Assembly (NCBI RefSeq): GCF_050947875.1
Contig: NW_027460390.1
Coordinates: 744,001 to 808,000 of the forward strand
Source of the DNA: Dermacentor variabilis
Lineage: Eukaryota; Arthropoda; Arachnida; Ixodida; Ixodidae
Direction: 5' to 3'
DNA length: 64,000 nt
Shown: positions 10,904 to 23,524 of the stretch, one piece after another
How the letters are laid out: every line of letters begins with the position of its first letter
How positions within the stretch are numbered: position 1 is the first letter of the stretch
Translations under genes and position numbers: made by a program
The notes under the pieces: generated by a model
Seen by the model: only the letters and a program-made list of their open reading frames with translations
Told to the model about the DNA's origin: nothing
Databases searched by the model: none

Positions 10904-13142
10904 CGTTTTTGTAATGTGGTCAATCTTAAAAGGACGATGGCATTTCTGCACCGGCGGAGAAGTGGGAAATCGTGATTAAATTTGGCCGATCATTGTCAAA
11001 AGCAAAGGCTTACCCTTAATTAGGGGTTATCCCCTACCTTCTACTGAAACTGGAGCCTCCAGTAGTCTTCATGCACTTTTGTAGTCCTGACACCATACGA
11101 CGATACCCTCTGACGTGGGGCCCAGACTACTGGAGAGCTGGTTGATCAAGCTTGCACTTAACCTTTTGTTCTTTGATTATGCTACAGTGCTAGAGCGTAG
11201 TTTCTTGCTATTAGTAAACAGGCAAGACAACAAAGCATTGCTACTCTACTCCTGTTGTGGCTCTACAGTCAATGACACTAGAGGGGAAAGGAATCGAGAT
11301 CCAAGCCAAGTGGCAAATTGTGTTTAGTCAGTCTTAAACACCCTTAACTCAATGTTTTAAATGCCTGTGTGGTTGATACCTTGTCTAGTGGAACTTCTTG
11401 CCATCCCCAAAATGTGCATAGCACCAGAGGTATAGTTTGACAGCTGTAAGCAGTGCAATTAAGGGAATGCAGTACCTGTATTGCAGCTTTACACCGGCTA
11501 AGATATTGAAGCTTGGGAGTATGTTCATATTTCTCATCTATAGTGTGGCAAGAACTTGTAATCCGCCCTCAAGTTCTGCTGGAGCACAAGCTACTGTTGC
11601 TCTTTTGTGCAGCTAGTGTCAGCAGACAAGCTTGCAGTATTGCTAGGTAGAAAAGCACTTAGGCTTCACGACCATCCAAGTCATAAATGAATAAGTGCAT
11701 GGCTAGAAGTTGTAAATTGCAAGAAACAGTTCAAATGCCATTGAGCATAGTTGCGCTATTGCAATGTATCCTTCGGAGCATTGTACGAGCCATGGTAGTT
11801 CCCACATTGTGTTGAAGTGCCACACCAGTGACATATGATAATGATGCTAGCGTGATCCAGTGTGGCTGTACTTTAATGTATAAAAACTTTTCATGTGTTT
11901 TAGATTATATTTAGTGCAGTATCTGAAAGTTTATGCGCAGAAGATGATAGCTGACCTTACAGCCATGTTTTTTATACAGTCCTTCACTTTCCATCAACTT
12001 CAGCAAATCATTGAAGCCCCAAAATAACACATTTAATATTGGTACTCAGATTGAACAGTTTCAGTTCTATGTCTATGTTTCAGAGAACTGGACCAAACTT
12101 GAAGAATGAAAATTTAGCTACCTATTGATGCTGTAGCTTTAGGCTCTGCAGGAACCATTTATCTGCAGCACCCAACTTATCCCGTATTTGACGGATCATG
12201 ATAGATGTGTGAAGAAGCAAGAGTGTTATGCAGAACAGTTTTCAAGAGGTAATGAACCTCTCCCATATAATTCATAAATAACTGGAAGGTTTCTCCTAAG
12301 GAAATGTTCGTGCTCTGCACTGTAACATTGACAAGTACCTCCCTAAGATAAGGTGATAAAGAGAGCTGGTTTTATGAATCTGTTGTATTTCCACAATTTT
12401 GACATGGCATAAGTGAGGCCCAAGGCATAAATGGTACTGCGTGCTGCACTTATTGTACAGATCAATAGTAGCCAATCAATAGCCATTTTATTGAAGATGC
12501 AAACTGGATCATATCCTAGGGCCAATTCACTGTCAATGAAAACTGTTATACTGGCTTCCTGCACTGTTTATTGATCATGGACTTCTTTTTGAAGTGCGAT
12601 TGAAGTCCCTCAATATCTTAAACTATGAATTGCAACTGGGAGAATGTGTCCATTCATTAGGACCACACTTTTTGTCTTTAGTTCTCATCATTGTAAACAG
12701 CTTCATAATGAGAGCAACCTCAGACGAAATGCTTTTTTTCCTGGCATCCTTCTTCTGCCTTCTTTGTAAGCACAAACTATGGACATGTAAACAAGGTAAT
12801 CTTGCATTTACCCTGCCTACAAGTGCCTCTTTTGACATTCATGCCTGTATTGCCTTTTCAGTGCCACTGAACCACTGAACAGTAATGACGAAAGCATTGT
12901 GCGGAAATATGCAAGGTGATCAGGAAATGTAAAATGAGTCATACCCCCGATTGTAGCAAACTGTTGCAGAGAAAACCCATGCACGTTTCTCGGAAAGTCT
13001 TCACAAACCTATCACATGCTTCAGACTGCTCCTGTGATTCAGATGTCTGCGATAACACGTAAAAGTAGGTTCTCACGGGCACATCTATTCTCTAGTTCAT
13101 GAAGTCTTCATTCCAGAGAGCCTCACCATGCCGCAACACGAA
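10904..13142. other. Cargo DNA, no gene recognised
   Basis: AT-rich sequence with only short ORFs. It resembles intron or 3' UTR-type host DNA. No transposase, repeat family or RNA gene could be identified. Confidence 0.4.
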
Positions 13143-13315
13143 CCCCCGTATTCATAAATGCATCTTAACTTGAAGCCCATGCTTGACTCGATTTAAATGA
13201 CGCCTGTCATGAACACACCAAAAGAAACGCAATGAGCATCTTGGGCGCGTTCACACCATGCGTCATTTATATCAAGTCAAGCATGAGCTTCAATACATAT
13301 TGCTGAATACGGCGG
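13143..13315. repeat. MITE-like element with long terminal inverted repeats
   Basis: About 173 bp whose left arm (CCCCGTATTCATAAATG, then TTGAAGCCCATGCTTGACT and AAATGACGCCTG) pairs imperfectly with the right arm, which ends in GCTGAATACGGCGG. The two arms cover nearly the whole element around a roughly 25-bp centre. The layout fits a short non-autonomous DNA transposon. It has no coding capacity, and the superfamily is not determined. Confidence 0.65.
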
Positions 13316-16200
13316 TAAGACTTGATAAAGTTTGCTATTATTTATTTGTCCAATGTTTCAGTTTTCTCATCAAGAATATCTAGCTTTTTCTGAATGCTAC
13401 CAATTTTTGCTTCATTCTCCTTTTCACCACATGTGCTTCATGGCAATCTCTTTCTCCTTTCCCATGCTGTTGGCCAACGTGCAAGTGCTGTCTATGCACT
13501 AGACAGTTACGATGTGGTCAGCAGGCTTTGAATTTCTCTCTTTGCTTTTGTGATCAAGTCTGCCTGACCATTAGATTACTGTATACAATGAAAACAAAGC
13601 CTTTTTTTTTTCATGAAATGGGCAAGCACTTGCATCTCTTGCAAAGGATCTTTCAGTAAAGTTTTTCGTTCCTGCAATCACACTGAACATGCACGTCCAT
13701 CATAATTTTTATGTATCTAGAACGCACCGCCAGAAAGAGTAACAAAAAGCAGCTATATTTTCAGATAGCACTTGTGGCTAAGAAAGCAACCCAAGACCAA
13801 TTATGGATGGTCTCCATTTTTTTTTTTTCAACATGTAAGGAGCATTGTGCACACACCTCTCAAGCATAAAGGCAGCACGTATGAGCCATGATGCCTCAAT
13901 AGCTCCCATGTCTGATCACCCAAAAGAAGGCAGGCCAAACATAAAATTTGTTTTTTGGAAATTCCGTTTATTATAGCTAAAATTTTATCTTGAAAACACA
14001 AAAAGTAGTCTTCATTTCAAGACCGTGCAACCTCTGGCTGTATATTGCAGAGCATGAAAACATGAAAATATACTAAATTGAAATAGCAACAGCAAAGAAA
14101 CACTGGCTTCCATCTTCTGCAATGCAGAAGAGAGTGACACTGTACACGGTAATCCAAAGTATGGACCCAACTTGGTCGTAGCATACATGCTCTGTGCTGA
14201 TGTAACTTTAATTAGAACTGAAGTGTGGCATCCACTACTCGCCTGTGTCATCAAAGGCCATTTCATGTTGCCACACATTCTTTATCTGCTACCTGAAAAG
14301 ATTACATTACACCATGAAGATGACAAAGCTCACATGCATTAAAGGAAAATTGGTTGGCTATCTTGTCTCCCACACAACTCCGCCAAATACATGCAATTAG
14401 TGTAAGTATGCTAGTTCCTTGCACTGTTTCCCATAACATCTTTGTTGAAGGTACTGGGTAACAATATCTCAATCACTTCACAAACTGTGGAGATTATTGT
14501 TAATTTTTAAAGCAAACAGCTTTATTTGCCTCTTGACAGCACATGGCATAATTTGTTTAATGTAAAAGGTTGAAGCAATTCATCGGCATGTGCTTCACAA
14601 TGTGCCTTGCAAAGATTCCTCATTAACAAATATACTGTTTCGAGAGTTTTCATTTCAGTTTGCTGACACAATGACAAGAGACAGGAGGGAAGCTATGAAG
14701 CTGCTTGTCTCTCCACACCAAAAGCCAGCACCTATAGACTCTGCTAAAGATGTACTTCTCAAAATCTGGCTACTCCTTGACCAATCCGTGCAAAAATGTT
14801 AAATACGTGAGTCAGAAGTTATGTCAATCAGGCTGCTGCCACTCAAAGGGCAAAGCTCCTTGAAACAGCAAAGCCCAAAAAACAAGGAAATAAGAGCATG
14901 TGCGAACGTTTCATGCTTTATAATGTAGAATAAAGATTTCACCAACGCCAGGAATGACACGCATTAGTGCCAGCGGGAACATCGTCTTGAGAATGGCTCC
15001 TTGATTTGGATTACATATTTCAACTAACAATTCTGCTGTATTGATTTACAGGTTGTATTTATGAAATCAGCAGCAATTCTGCTCGTACAGTTTGAGAAAT
15101 ATGCCAAAATTGATGCATGGTTCTTTCACATAAGAATTTGAAGGACAAATTCTAGGAAGCGTTACAAAGGCAGAAACAGTGTTCGAAGGTGTCAGAATGA
15201 GGGCCATGAAATGAGGTCCTTGACTAACCGAACAGTGCCACTGCTTCAGACATTTTAAGCATGAAATGCTTTTAGCTCCTGTTGTCAGCCACCTTCAATT
15301 AACCAAAAGCCAGAGCCATTATCCTGGCACTCAAACCAGCTCATCCGGGCAAACAGTCAAGACTGCAATACATATGCTAGTTACTTCCCAAACATGTTAA
15401 AAAAATATTGCTTTTGAGTTCTAAATATTTGCTCACAATATCACTCAAGCTGTAACTTCTAGTATGCTGAAGTTTTATTTGTCACTTCTAATAGCAACGT
15501 TCAGAGGCAGATACAAGGCACTGTACACTTGTCATTTTTTGGCACTGAGACACAGTTGCTTGTGCTCTTTTCAATGCCAGCAGTCCGCGAGGTCCACGGC
15601 GCATATGGTGGACCATGACGAGACTTGCAATGGGGTTCTGTCTTTGACAGGGAACTTGCTTCCATATGGACCAGTGTACAGTTGCGTGATGCGGGGGGGT
15701 GGGGTGTGCCATTGCGAATGTGCGCTACACCCATTTTAAGATTGTGGCTAGTAACATCTACAATCAATCTGCTTTGTCGGCAGCCATTTCATGCTTACAT
15801 CTATTCTCGATTACAGGAGAGCCAGTATATTTTATTGTCACCAGAACAGCCTGAAAATGCTCATACAAAATTCTCCAAAGAGTGCAAGCGCTTCCGAGCT
15901 TTTTTAGTCTGTACATTCCAGCTATCTGAAATGAATCCAAGAAAGTAGTGGATGTTAAGGATATGATCATAGAGCTATGGCATATTACTTCGAGGTAGAT
16001 GAAGTGGTACACGAAGGTTTCCTGTGTATTCTATTTCAGTGATAACATCATAGTGAACTGTTGGATAGGAGAGATGCCGCGCTAGTGCGGCCAGCATCAA
16101 GTGCAATCAAAACGTGGCTTTGCTGTTGTTCAAAGCAGATATTGCATTCACCCTACAGCAGAAAGGAAACGAAGCAACACCTTCAAGAAGGCAGTCCCCA
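13316..16200. other. Cargo DNA, no gene recognised
   Basis: AT-rich, with poly(T) runs (13,603 and 13,818 areas) and short ORFs. The only region with an exon-like look is 14,659-14,802, listed separately. ORFs at 15,464-15,948 overlap on both strands and show no recognisable domain. Confidence 0.4.
14659..14802 (+). CDS. Possible terminal exon of an unidentified gene (weak)
   Basis: A pyrimidine-rich stretch ending in TTTTCATTTCAG at 14,647-14,658 looks like a 3' splice acceptor. It is followed by an open frame of about 47 codons to a TAA at 14,800-14,802, with ordinary non-repetitive composition (charged residues, then LLKIWLLLDQS). No donor, upstream exon or family match is known to me. 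It could equally be chance. If real it would be a piece of host gene carried inside the giant insertion. Confidence 0.2.
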   Translation, partial: FADTMTRDRREAMKLLVSPHQKPAPIDSAKDVLLKIWLLLDQSVQKC

Positions 16201-16620
16201 AACAGCGAAAAAAAAAAAAAAGGTTGGAGGACACTTAAGCTGCGCCTTTAAGAGCGGAACACGATAGCATTAAAAGATCCCTGGCTGCTTCTCACGCTTC
16301 TGGGCAACTGCAGCTTATGCTTCTGTAATGTTTCCCTTGAAATGCTGGTGGCAAACGCTATGCACGAAGGCGAGCTTTCTGGGGCATGCCACTCCTAAGA
16401 CATACCTGAAATGGCAGCTGGAAAAGGGGTTTGTGTTTGAGTTTCCGCACAACAGAATGATGTTTTCTCGCATATTCAAATTACAATCCAACGCTATCAT
16501 GTCTCAAAGTTGTGTGCAAGCCATACTTTATGAAATTTTGACACATTATACTTTGAGAATTTTAATTAGTTCAGTAACGCCTATATGCCACGTGGAGGGC
16601 CTGCACGAATCAGGATGCAT
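16201..16620 (+). repeat. Dispersed repeat sharing its head with 60,060
   Basis: The first 50 bp after an A-run (TTGGAGGACACTTAAGC, then CTTTAAGAGCGGAACACGA) match the segment at 60,060-60,105. The 3' part (to about 16,620) has no partner in this window. No coding domain is recognised, although a 127-codon ORF spans 16,328-16,711. Confidence 0.45.
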
Positions 16621-16912
16621 GGTTCGGGATAAATTTTCTCATATGGAAAAGGTCGCCAACACCACTGCTGGATTTTCAGCGACACGGGGCCCTGAACGCT
16701 ATGGCTGTTAATACCATTGTGAATCAGTTCCAGGCCAACAGCACATGTGCCATGCACAAAAAAAAAATAAATAAAAGTAGATGCACGTGGGCACTTCCCA
16801 AAATTTTTTTACAAGAAAGGCAGAGGAAAAACCTTTGCTGCTAAGGCATCAGATGAGTAATGTGTAAAACATGCAATATAAAGCTTAATTTTACACCCGA
16901 CAACGATTACAT

Positions 16913-17070
16913 TGTAATGTAGATTGGAGACAAGAGTCTTGCAAGATATACGCTTCTCTTTAATGGCGGGCCAGAACAAGAGCGTGCAGCTTACGCAATT
17001 CATCGTCTTTAGTGGCACCGACCTTTGCGTGCGCCGTCCTGCGGTGCGGGAGCCCCACATCTTTGTGTCA
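16913..17070 (-). repeat. 3' LTR of the inner Gypsy element
   Basis: Direct repeat of 22,054-22,210 with TG...CA ends. Contains TTCTCTTTAATGG and CAAGAGCGTGCAGCTTACGC in common with its partner. Confidence 0.85.
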
Positions 17071-17169
17071 ATTGCCTCCCATGAGAAGAGCGACCGTCTC
17101 GGTTCAAAAAGCTCTTTCAGCTACATAAGAAATGGAGCTCCTCAGGTGCATCTCAGCATTCAGGTATGC

Positions 17170-20100
17170 GTATAGTAGGGTTTCATGCGCACTACACGAA
17201 CAACTTCAGCGGGAGGACGACGACGTAGTGAACTGGGCTCAGAACTGCAGGGGACCACTTCGTAGGTCACGTCACTGAGGCGGCGTGTAACCTTGTAGGG
17301 ACCAAAATACTAGCGGATCAACTTTTCTGAGAGTCCATGGTGGCGGACGGGCGTCCAGACCCACACGCAGCCGCCGGTATTGTAATGGATGTCGCAACGA
17401 CCCTGGTTGTATCAAAGGGTGGCGGTATGCTGTTGGCTCCGGATACGATGCCGAGCAAGCTGGCGTGCCTCTTCGGCTCTTTGTACGAACTCTTCTACGT
17501 GTTCGCTGGTCGGGCTATTATCAGCCATAGGTAGCATGGCGTCAAGTGTTGACCTGACGTGGCGCCTACACAAGTTCGAACAGCGTAAGCTATGTAGTCT
17601 CCTGTACAGCAGCGTTATACCCGAAAGTCACATAGGGTAAGATCGCGTCCCACGTCTTGTGCTCTACGTCGACATACGTGGAGAGCATATCAGCCAGTGT
17701 TCTGTTCAGACGTTCCATTAATCCATTGGTTTGAGGGTGATATGCAGTGTTCTTGCGGTGAGAGCTATGCGTCAGCTGGAGAACATCCTGCATAAGTTCC
17801 GCTGTAAATGCTGTAACGCGGTCAGTGATGAGAACAGACGGTGCACCATGTCGTAGGACGATGCGGCGTACAAAGAACTTGGCCACTTCATATAAATTTA
17901 CTTGCGAAATAGCTTCGGTTTCGGCGTACCGGGTTAAGTAGTCGGTAGCGACGACTATCCATCTGTGGCGTGAAGAGGTCACTGGGAATGGCCCAAGTAG
18001 ATACATTCCTATTTGTTGGAACGGTGCTTGAGGAAGGTCCACAGGATGGAGAAAGCCAGTCGGTTTAACTGGTGCTTTCTTGCGGCACAGACAATCATGG
18101 CAGGTCTTCATGTACCGTTGCACAGAAGAATATGACCGGGGCCAGTAATATTTCTGTCGTATCCTTGCCTAAAGTCTTGGCGAATCCCAGGTGTCCCGCG
18201 CATGGCTCATGATGGCAGGCTCGCAAAATGTTGTGGCGTAGCGCCGACGGCACGACAAGGAGGTACGTATTGGGGCCGCTTCCGCAGTTTTTCCTGTAAA
18301 GGACGTTGTTGTGCAAGTAGTATGAGGATAAGCCGCACATGAGCAAGCAGGGTAAAACACCTTCAACTCCTTGGAGGTGTTTGATCCACGGCAGCAGCTC
18401 AGCGTCAGCGTGCTGGTGCTCAACCATCTTTATGGCGTCGATAACGGCGACAAATGGCAAGTCATGGTCAGGGTCCAATGAAGTCGTAGGGAGTGGTGCA
18501 CGTGACAAACAGTCGGCGTCACTGTGCTTCCTGACAGATCGGTAGACAACTGTAATATCATACTCTTGTAAGTGTGGGCTCCAATGGGCTAGTTTGCCTG
18601 AAGGATCCTTGAGGTTGGCAAGCCAGCACAGGGCGTGGTTGATCGCTCACAGCGTTAAAGGGTCTACCGTACAAGTAGGGTCGGAATTTACCAATTGCCC
18701 ACACAACCGTTAAGCATTCTTTTTCAGTGGTTGAGTAGTTTTTCTCAGACTTGGTGAGACTGCGGCTTGCATAAGCAACGGGTCGTTCCGCACCAGCTTG
18801 CCACTGCACAAGCACCGAGACTCTCATTGCTGGCATCAGTATGGATTTCAGTGTCAGCGTCTTCGTTGAAATGAGCAAGTATCGGGGCCTCTTGCAAACG
18901 CTTGCGCATTTCATTGAACGATTGCTGCTGCTCCTCCGCCCAAATGAAAGGCGCATCATCGCATGTAAGCCCTGTTAGAGGCTCAGCAATTCTCGAGAAG
19001 CCCTTGACGAAGCGCCCATAATATGCGCACAAACTAAGGAAGCGTTGGACAGCCTTCTTGTCTGTGAGTGGTGAAAACTCAGCGACGGCAGCTAACTTGT
19101 CGGGGTCTGGTCGGACGCCTTGAGGACCAACGACATGGCCAAAAAATTTGAGCTCTTGGAACCCGAAGTAGCGTTTTTCAGGCTTGATGGTGAGGCTGGC
19201 AGTATGGATCGCAGGACACCCTCGAGTCATGCGAGATGTTCGTCAAACGTGCTCGAGAACACAACGACATTGTTTAAGTATACGACGCAGGTTTGCCATT
19301 TGAGTTCAGCAAGCACGGTATCCATCGTCCGCTGAAAGGTGGCAGGTGCGGAACAGAGACCGAAGGGGAGAATTTTGAACTCATACAGCCTATCAGGTGT
19401 CACAAATGCTGTTTTTTCACGATCCTGTTCATCAACTTCGATTAGCCAATATCCTGATTTAAGATCCAACAAAGAAAGAAACTTGGCATGTTGTAGACGA
19501 TCCGATGCGTCGTCGATGCGTGGCAATGAATAAACATCACGCTTGGTGACACGGTTCAACTTTCTGTAATCTTCACAGAAGCATAGTGTGTTGTCTTTCT
19601 TTCTAACACTACAGGGGAGGCCCACGGGCTGGTGGATGGCTGGATCACGTCGTCTTGGAGCATCTCTGTAAGGATGCTGACGGACAGGACATGCAGACTC
19701 GTCCGTAATAATGCGGTGTTTTGTGATACACTTGCGCCGCACTTTGGATGACGTTGAAAAACAGTCCACAAATTCATTCGCGAGACTCAGTAGACGGTCT
19801 TTCTGATGGTCTGGCAGAGCAGCGTTAACGTGAATCCGTTCTTTTAGGCTGGGGAACCCAGACTGCTGAGACGATGCGGTTTCCAATGTGGCAATGTCAG
19901 TAACGTTAGTGATTTCGTGAAGAAATGAGCTCAGTTCGGCCATGTTGTTCCTCGCGGTACATGCCGATAATCGTTGCTAAAGTTTGTTATCAAAACGACT
20001 GAACATTTGTTTTGCACCTGAAGAAGCCCTCTGGCTATACAAATGTGGCGCCCAAGAAGCAGGGGCATGTTTGCCTCAGCAATTCCTTCGGCGGCGTCCT

Positions 20101-20850
20101 CCATGTCGCATTGGACAAGGGTAAGCATGCTGCTCTTGGGTCGCAACGTGATGTGATCGTCAGTTACGCGAAGCGCGATGTCACGGTCGTTGTCATTACT
20201 GTTCGCTATGGCTTGCGTAGTAGTGAAGCTGACTCTAGACTCTTGCAGGTCGATGATGGACCGTCCGCCTGAAGGAAATCCATGCCGAGTATAAGGTCCT
20301 TTGAACATTCAGGAAGATTGACGAAGTCGCCGATGTACGTGAAGCCCCGAATGTTGACTCGTGCCGTGCACCGGCCCATTGGAGTTATGAGATGACCTCC
20401 TGCAGTACGAATCTGAGTTTCGGTCCATTGCGTCGAAACTTTGTTCAGCATACGCGCGAGATTCTGGCTCATAACAGACGTGTCCGCACCCGTTTCGATT
20501 AACGCCATGACCTCGTGGTCATCTGTGGTAACTGGTACGGAACTACACTGCTTTCTTTGCGTCTCAATTACGTCATATCGCGGTCCTTGCAGTGGAGGAT
20601 CTTCAGCGTTCGCAACATCAGCGACCTCTTCCTCCGCAGGTTGTTGGACTTGGTTTTCCCGGGAGGCTGGGCTGAGTGAGCGACATCTCGTTGCTCTCAG
20701 CTTGAATAGGGGGCTGGAAGACCTGTTTCGGGCAGGTGACGGTGACCGGGGTTCACGGAATCGTGGGGCAAAGCAAACGAGGTATGCGTCAATCTCCAGG
20801 GCGCATTCACCATTGCACGGGCACGGCGCATTCAGTGAAAATTCACGGAG
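17170..20850 (-). pseudogene. Gypsy pol remnant: protease, reverse transcriptase, RNase H, integrase
   Basis: In minus order, protease (about 20,508-20,260) shows ALIETGAD where ALxDTGAD is usual, so the catalytic aspartate is replaced by glutamate; ILGMDFL follows. Reverse transcriptase (about 19,943-19,000) shows LDLKSGYW and LPFGLCSAPATFQR, but the catalytic YxDD box reads YLNN (about 19,264-19,275), so both aspartates are lost. RNase H spans about 18,990-18,560. Integrase (about 18,508-17,590) retains ATDYLTRY, LITDRVTAF and GLMERLNRT with its acidic triad. A chromodomain-proximal tail reaches about 17,170. At least five frameshifts or stops separate the blocks. Once an RNA-templated replication polyprotein, now non-functional. 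Confidence 0.85.
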
Positions 20851-22053
20851 CCCAGCTCATTGGTAGGGACACGCCCTGTAGAGGTGATCGGCTTCACCGC
20901 AATGAAAACACAAGGGCCTCCGGTCTGCGGAGCGCCATACGTCGCTCTTGTGGGGTGGGTGTGTTTCAGCCATGAATGGCGTGCAACGAGGCGAGTGTCT
21001 TGTTCAACGGCGCGCACACCAAGAAGGTCCAGGACGTCGCTCACATCGCGAAAAATCGGGGACAACGAACTTCGTGCAGCTTCTGTATACGACATACGAG
21101 GTTATGGCTGCCGTACCTTGTGCTGTGGTGTCTCGCTTCGCTCTGGGACTTGGACTGCCTGCCTGATTTCCTCCCGGACGACCTCAGACAGAGCAGGTCG
21201 CTGTACCGATGCTGGAGCCACCTGAAGCTTTTGAAGCTCCTCTCGAACGATAAGCCTAAAGAGCTCCCACAAGGGATTAATATTGTCCAGGGATATAGCG
21301 AGAGAATCACGCGATAAGGTCAACACGTCGCGGTTCTGCCTTGTTCGCTGCTGCAGTGCCTTTTCCATCGATACGGCTTCCGCGAGAAACTCTGCAACAA
21401 TATTTGGTGGGTTGCGTATTAGGGCACCGAATAACTCTTGCTCGACACTGCGTATCAAATTCCTTAGCTTCTTTTCTTCTGGCATGGACGGATCTGCGTG
21501 TCGGAAAAGTCGGCACATACCTTTGAGAAACATTGCAACGCTTTCGTTCGGCCTCTGTACTCTCGCCTGCATTGCAGATTCAGCTCGCTCCTTGCGATCG
21601 AAGCTGCCGTATGTGCTGATTAGCTGCCGTAGGAATTCGTCCCATGTCGATAGGGCCCTGCCTCACGGTTCTCAAACCAGGTCCGTGCATAGTCCTCGAG
21701 GGCAAAGTAGGTGTTGCGTAGTTTGCGCTCTGTAGTCCAGACGTTGAATTCTGCGACACGCTCAAAGTGATCGAGCCAGTCCTCTACATCCTCAAAGGTG
21801 TCCCCATGGAAGGATGTGGGGATTCGTGGCTGGTTGAGGACGACCTCGGTCGGGGCGGTCGATGAAGAAGGTGGAACCAATGTATTCATCCTTCTGACTT
21901 GATTGCGTAGAGGCTCATGCTCAGGTGGCAGTCCTTGAAGTCGACAGCTTTCCGTACCTGCACGGGAGTCAGCTTGACCGGACTTCGTACTGGGCTTGTA
22001 GACGGCGTTCGATCTGCGAGTGGTAGCACGTACCCCACACCTCCGCCGAAAAA
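20851..22053 (-). pseudogene. Gypsy gag remnant
   Basis: The N-terminal part (22,053 down to about 21,620) contains the retrotransposon-Gag type motif FHGDTFEDVEDWLDHFERV. The next block (21,572-21,102) contains RPNESVAMFLKGMCRLFRHAD and a charged C-terminus. A CCHC-type zinc-knuckle segment is near 20,910-20,870, in a different frame from its neighbours. Gag packages element RNA. Frameshifts near 21,600 and 21,050 break it. Confidence 0.75.
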
Positions 22054-22210
22054 TGTAATGTAGATTGGAGACAGAGTCTTGCAAAATGTATGCTTCTCTT
22101 TAATGGTGGGGCAGAACAAGAGCGTGCAGCTTACGCACTTTATTATCTTTCGTGACGCCGACCTTTGCGCGCGCTGTTCTGCAGTGCAGGAGCCCCACAC
22201 CTTTGTGTCA
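22054..22210 (-). repeat. 5' LTR of the inner Gypsy element
   Basis: Direct repeat of 16,913-17,070. As the element is in minus orientation, this copy is upstream of gag. Confidence 0.85.
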
Positions 22211-23524
22211 ATATGCACAAATTGCACGCAGAATTGACGTCGACTTGGGGTGAAGGTCGCTTTCCGAGTTCTGCCTGGTGTTGTCTACAGGCAACAAACG
22301 CATTGGTGAAGAAGCTTACACAAACATTTTTCGTTGTCCTTCACTGTCTTTAGTCTCTGTGTATTTTCTACATATCCACCAAACCTAAATGTTTTCCTTA
22401 GGGTTTTTCATGTTTCATCCCTAACAGATAGTGCCCATTACAGTGTTGAAGATGTTTGCATGTTTTTTTCTTCTACGCACAGCACTTAAAGAAGAGCCAT
22501 CCTGTCAGCCACCTAGGTCTACTCCTTTTGCTCAACTACATTTTTTAGCCCAATGATGAGAAAGACTTCTCTAGCGTACCTGAAGGTCATGAAGAAGTAG
22601 AACAGGATTACCGGCTGCGCGAGATATTTCAAGACATACTAATGATTTTTTTTTCAGACAAGATTCAAAACATGTTACAAATTTGTTAGCTTTCTTTTAC
22701 CATTTTTTATAAGGCTATTGAGTAAAACTATCTTCATCCTCAATTACTGACTGAATTCATCTTTGATAGCAGCAACATTCTTGTATCATATAGCGTGTGT
22801 TGATGTTGGGCAGTCCTTCCACAATAACAGCCTTTAGGGAGTTTTTATCTATGTGTAGCTGTTCGTTATTCTCCTTCCCAGTAACCCCCACCATACATAG
22901 TGGCATGCAGATTGAAGTATTTGGAGCTAGGGATACTACATCGAGGTTGATGTGGCTTCAGAAATTTACCACCGGACACTCGCGAGCCATGCAGATGTTG
23001 TGGAAGCAAATAAATTATATAGGGTGGTGCCTAATGACATTGTGCCCAAAAAGCTTTACTATGTCACCTGGGGCTGCTTGGCTAAGGCCATAATTGGCTT
23101 TTGAGGGTTCTCACTCGTATCACCCCCTACCTCCTGGAGGAACTCAACCACTTGAATGGCACCTTGCCACAGGCATCAGTTATTTTTTGTCACAGATGAT
23201 AATTAGACACGATTGCTTGTCTCACCCTGAAAACAATGTGGTTCGTGACATTTCGAGAAGGTGGTGATCTCCAAGTTACTGTGGTCAGTGTGTAAGGCGA
23301 CTAGCACAACATAAAGTTCCATCTCGTGCATCAGGCAGAATGCTGCTATTTCCAAATAAATTTGCTAAATAGGTCACAGAGGTGATTGTGAAGCTGAAGT
23401 CGAGTGCTTAGACAGATTGAGAATGTTAATGGTTGTGGAGATTCAAAGCCGCATCCTCAAATACTTTGCGCAGCTTGCATGACAATGTTGAAACTGGAGC
23501 CTGTGTCCTGTGCACTAATATTTC
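22211..23524. other. Cargo DNA, no gene recognised
   Basis: AT-rich with a 98-codon ORF at 22,797-23,093 that I do not recognise. The right part may belong to the upstream region of the Gypsy fossil that becomes readable at about 23,525, but I cannot show this. Confidence 0.4.

Larger units (their letters stand above)
16913..22210 (-). mobile_element. Ty3/Gypsy element with short LTRs, decayed
   Basis: Two LTRs of 158 and 157 bp (16,913-17,070 and 22,054-22,210), each starting TGTAATGTAGATTGG and ending TTTGTGTCA, enclose gag and pol in minus orientation. The flanks ACAT and ATAT are a plausible 4-bp duplication with one mismatch. By hand count the LTRs differ at about 20 of 158 positions, so the element inserted long ago. 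A purine-rich stretch on the minus strand immediately precedes the 3' LTR (the complement of ATTGCCTCCC at 17,071-17,080). All ORFs are broken. It lies within the giant inverted-repeat insertion. Confidence 0.85.

Noticed and set aside
10335..10975. Overlapping ORFs of 62-126 codons in the left inverted repeat
   Set aside because: They come from GT-rich subrepeats, occur on both strands, and the right arm gives equivalent but different frames.
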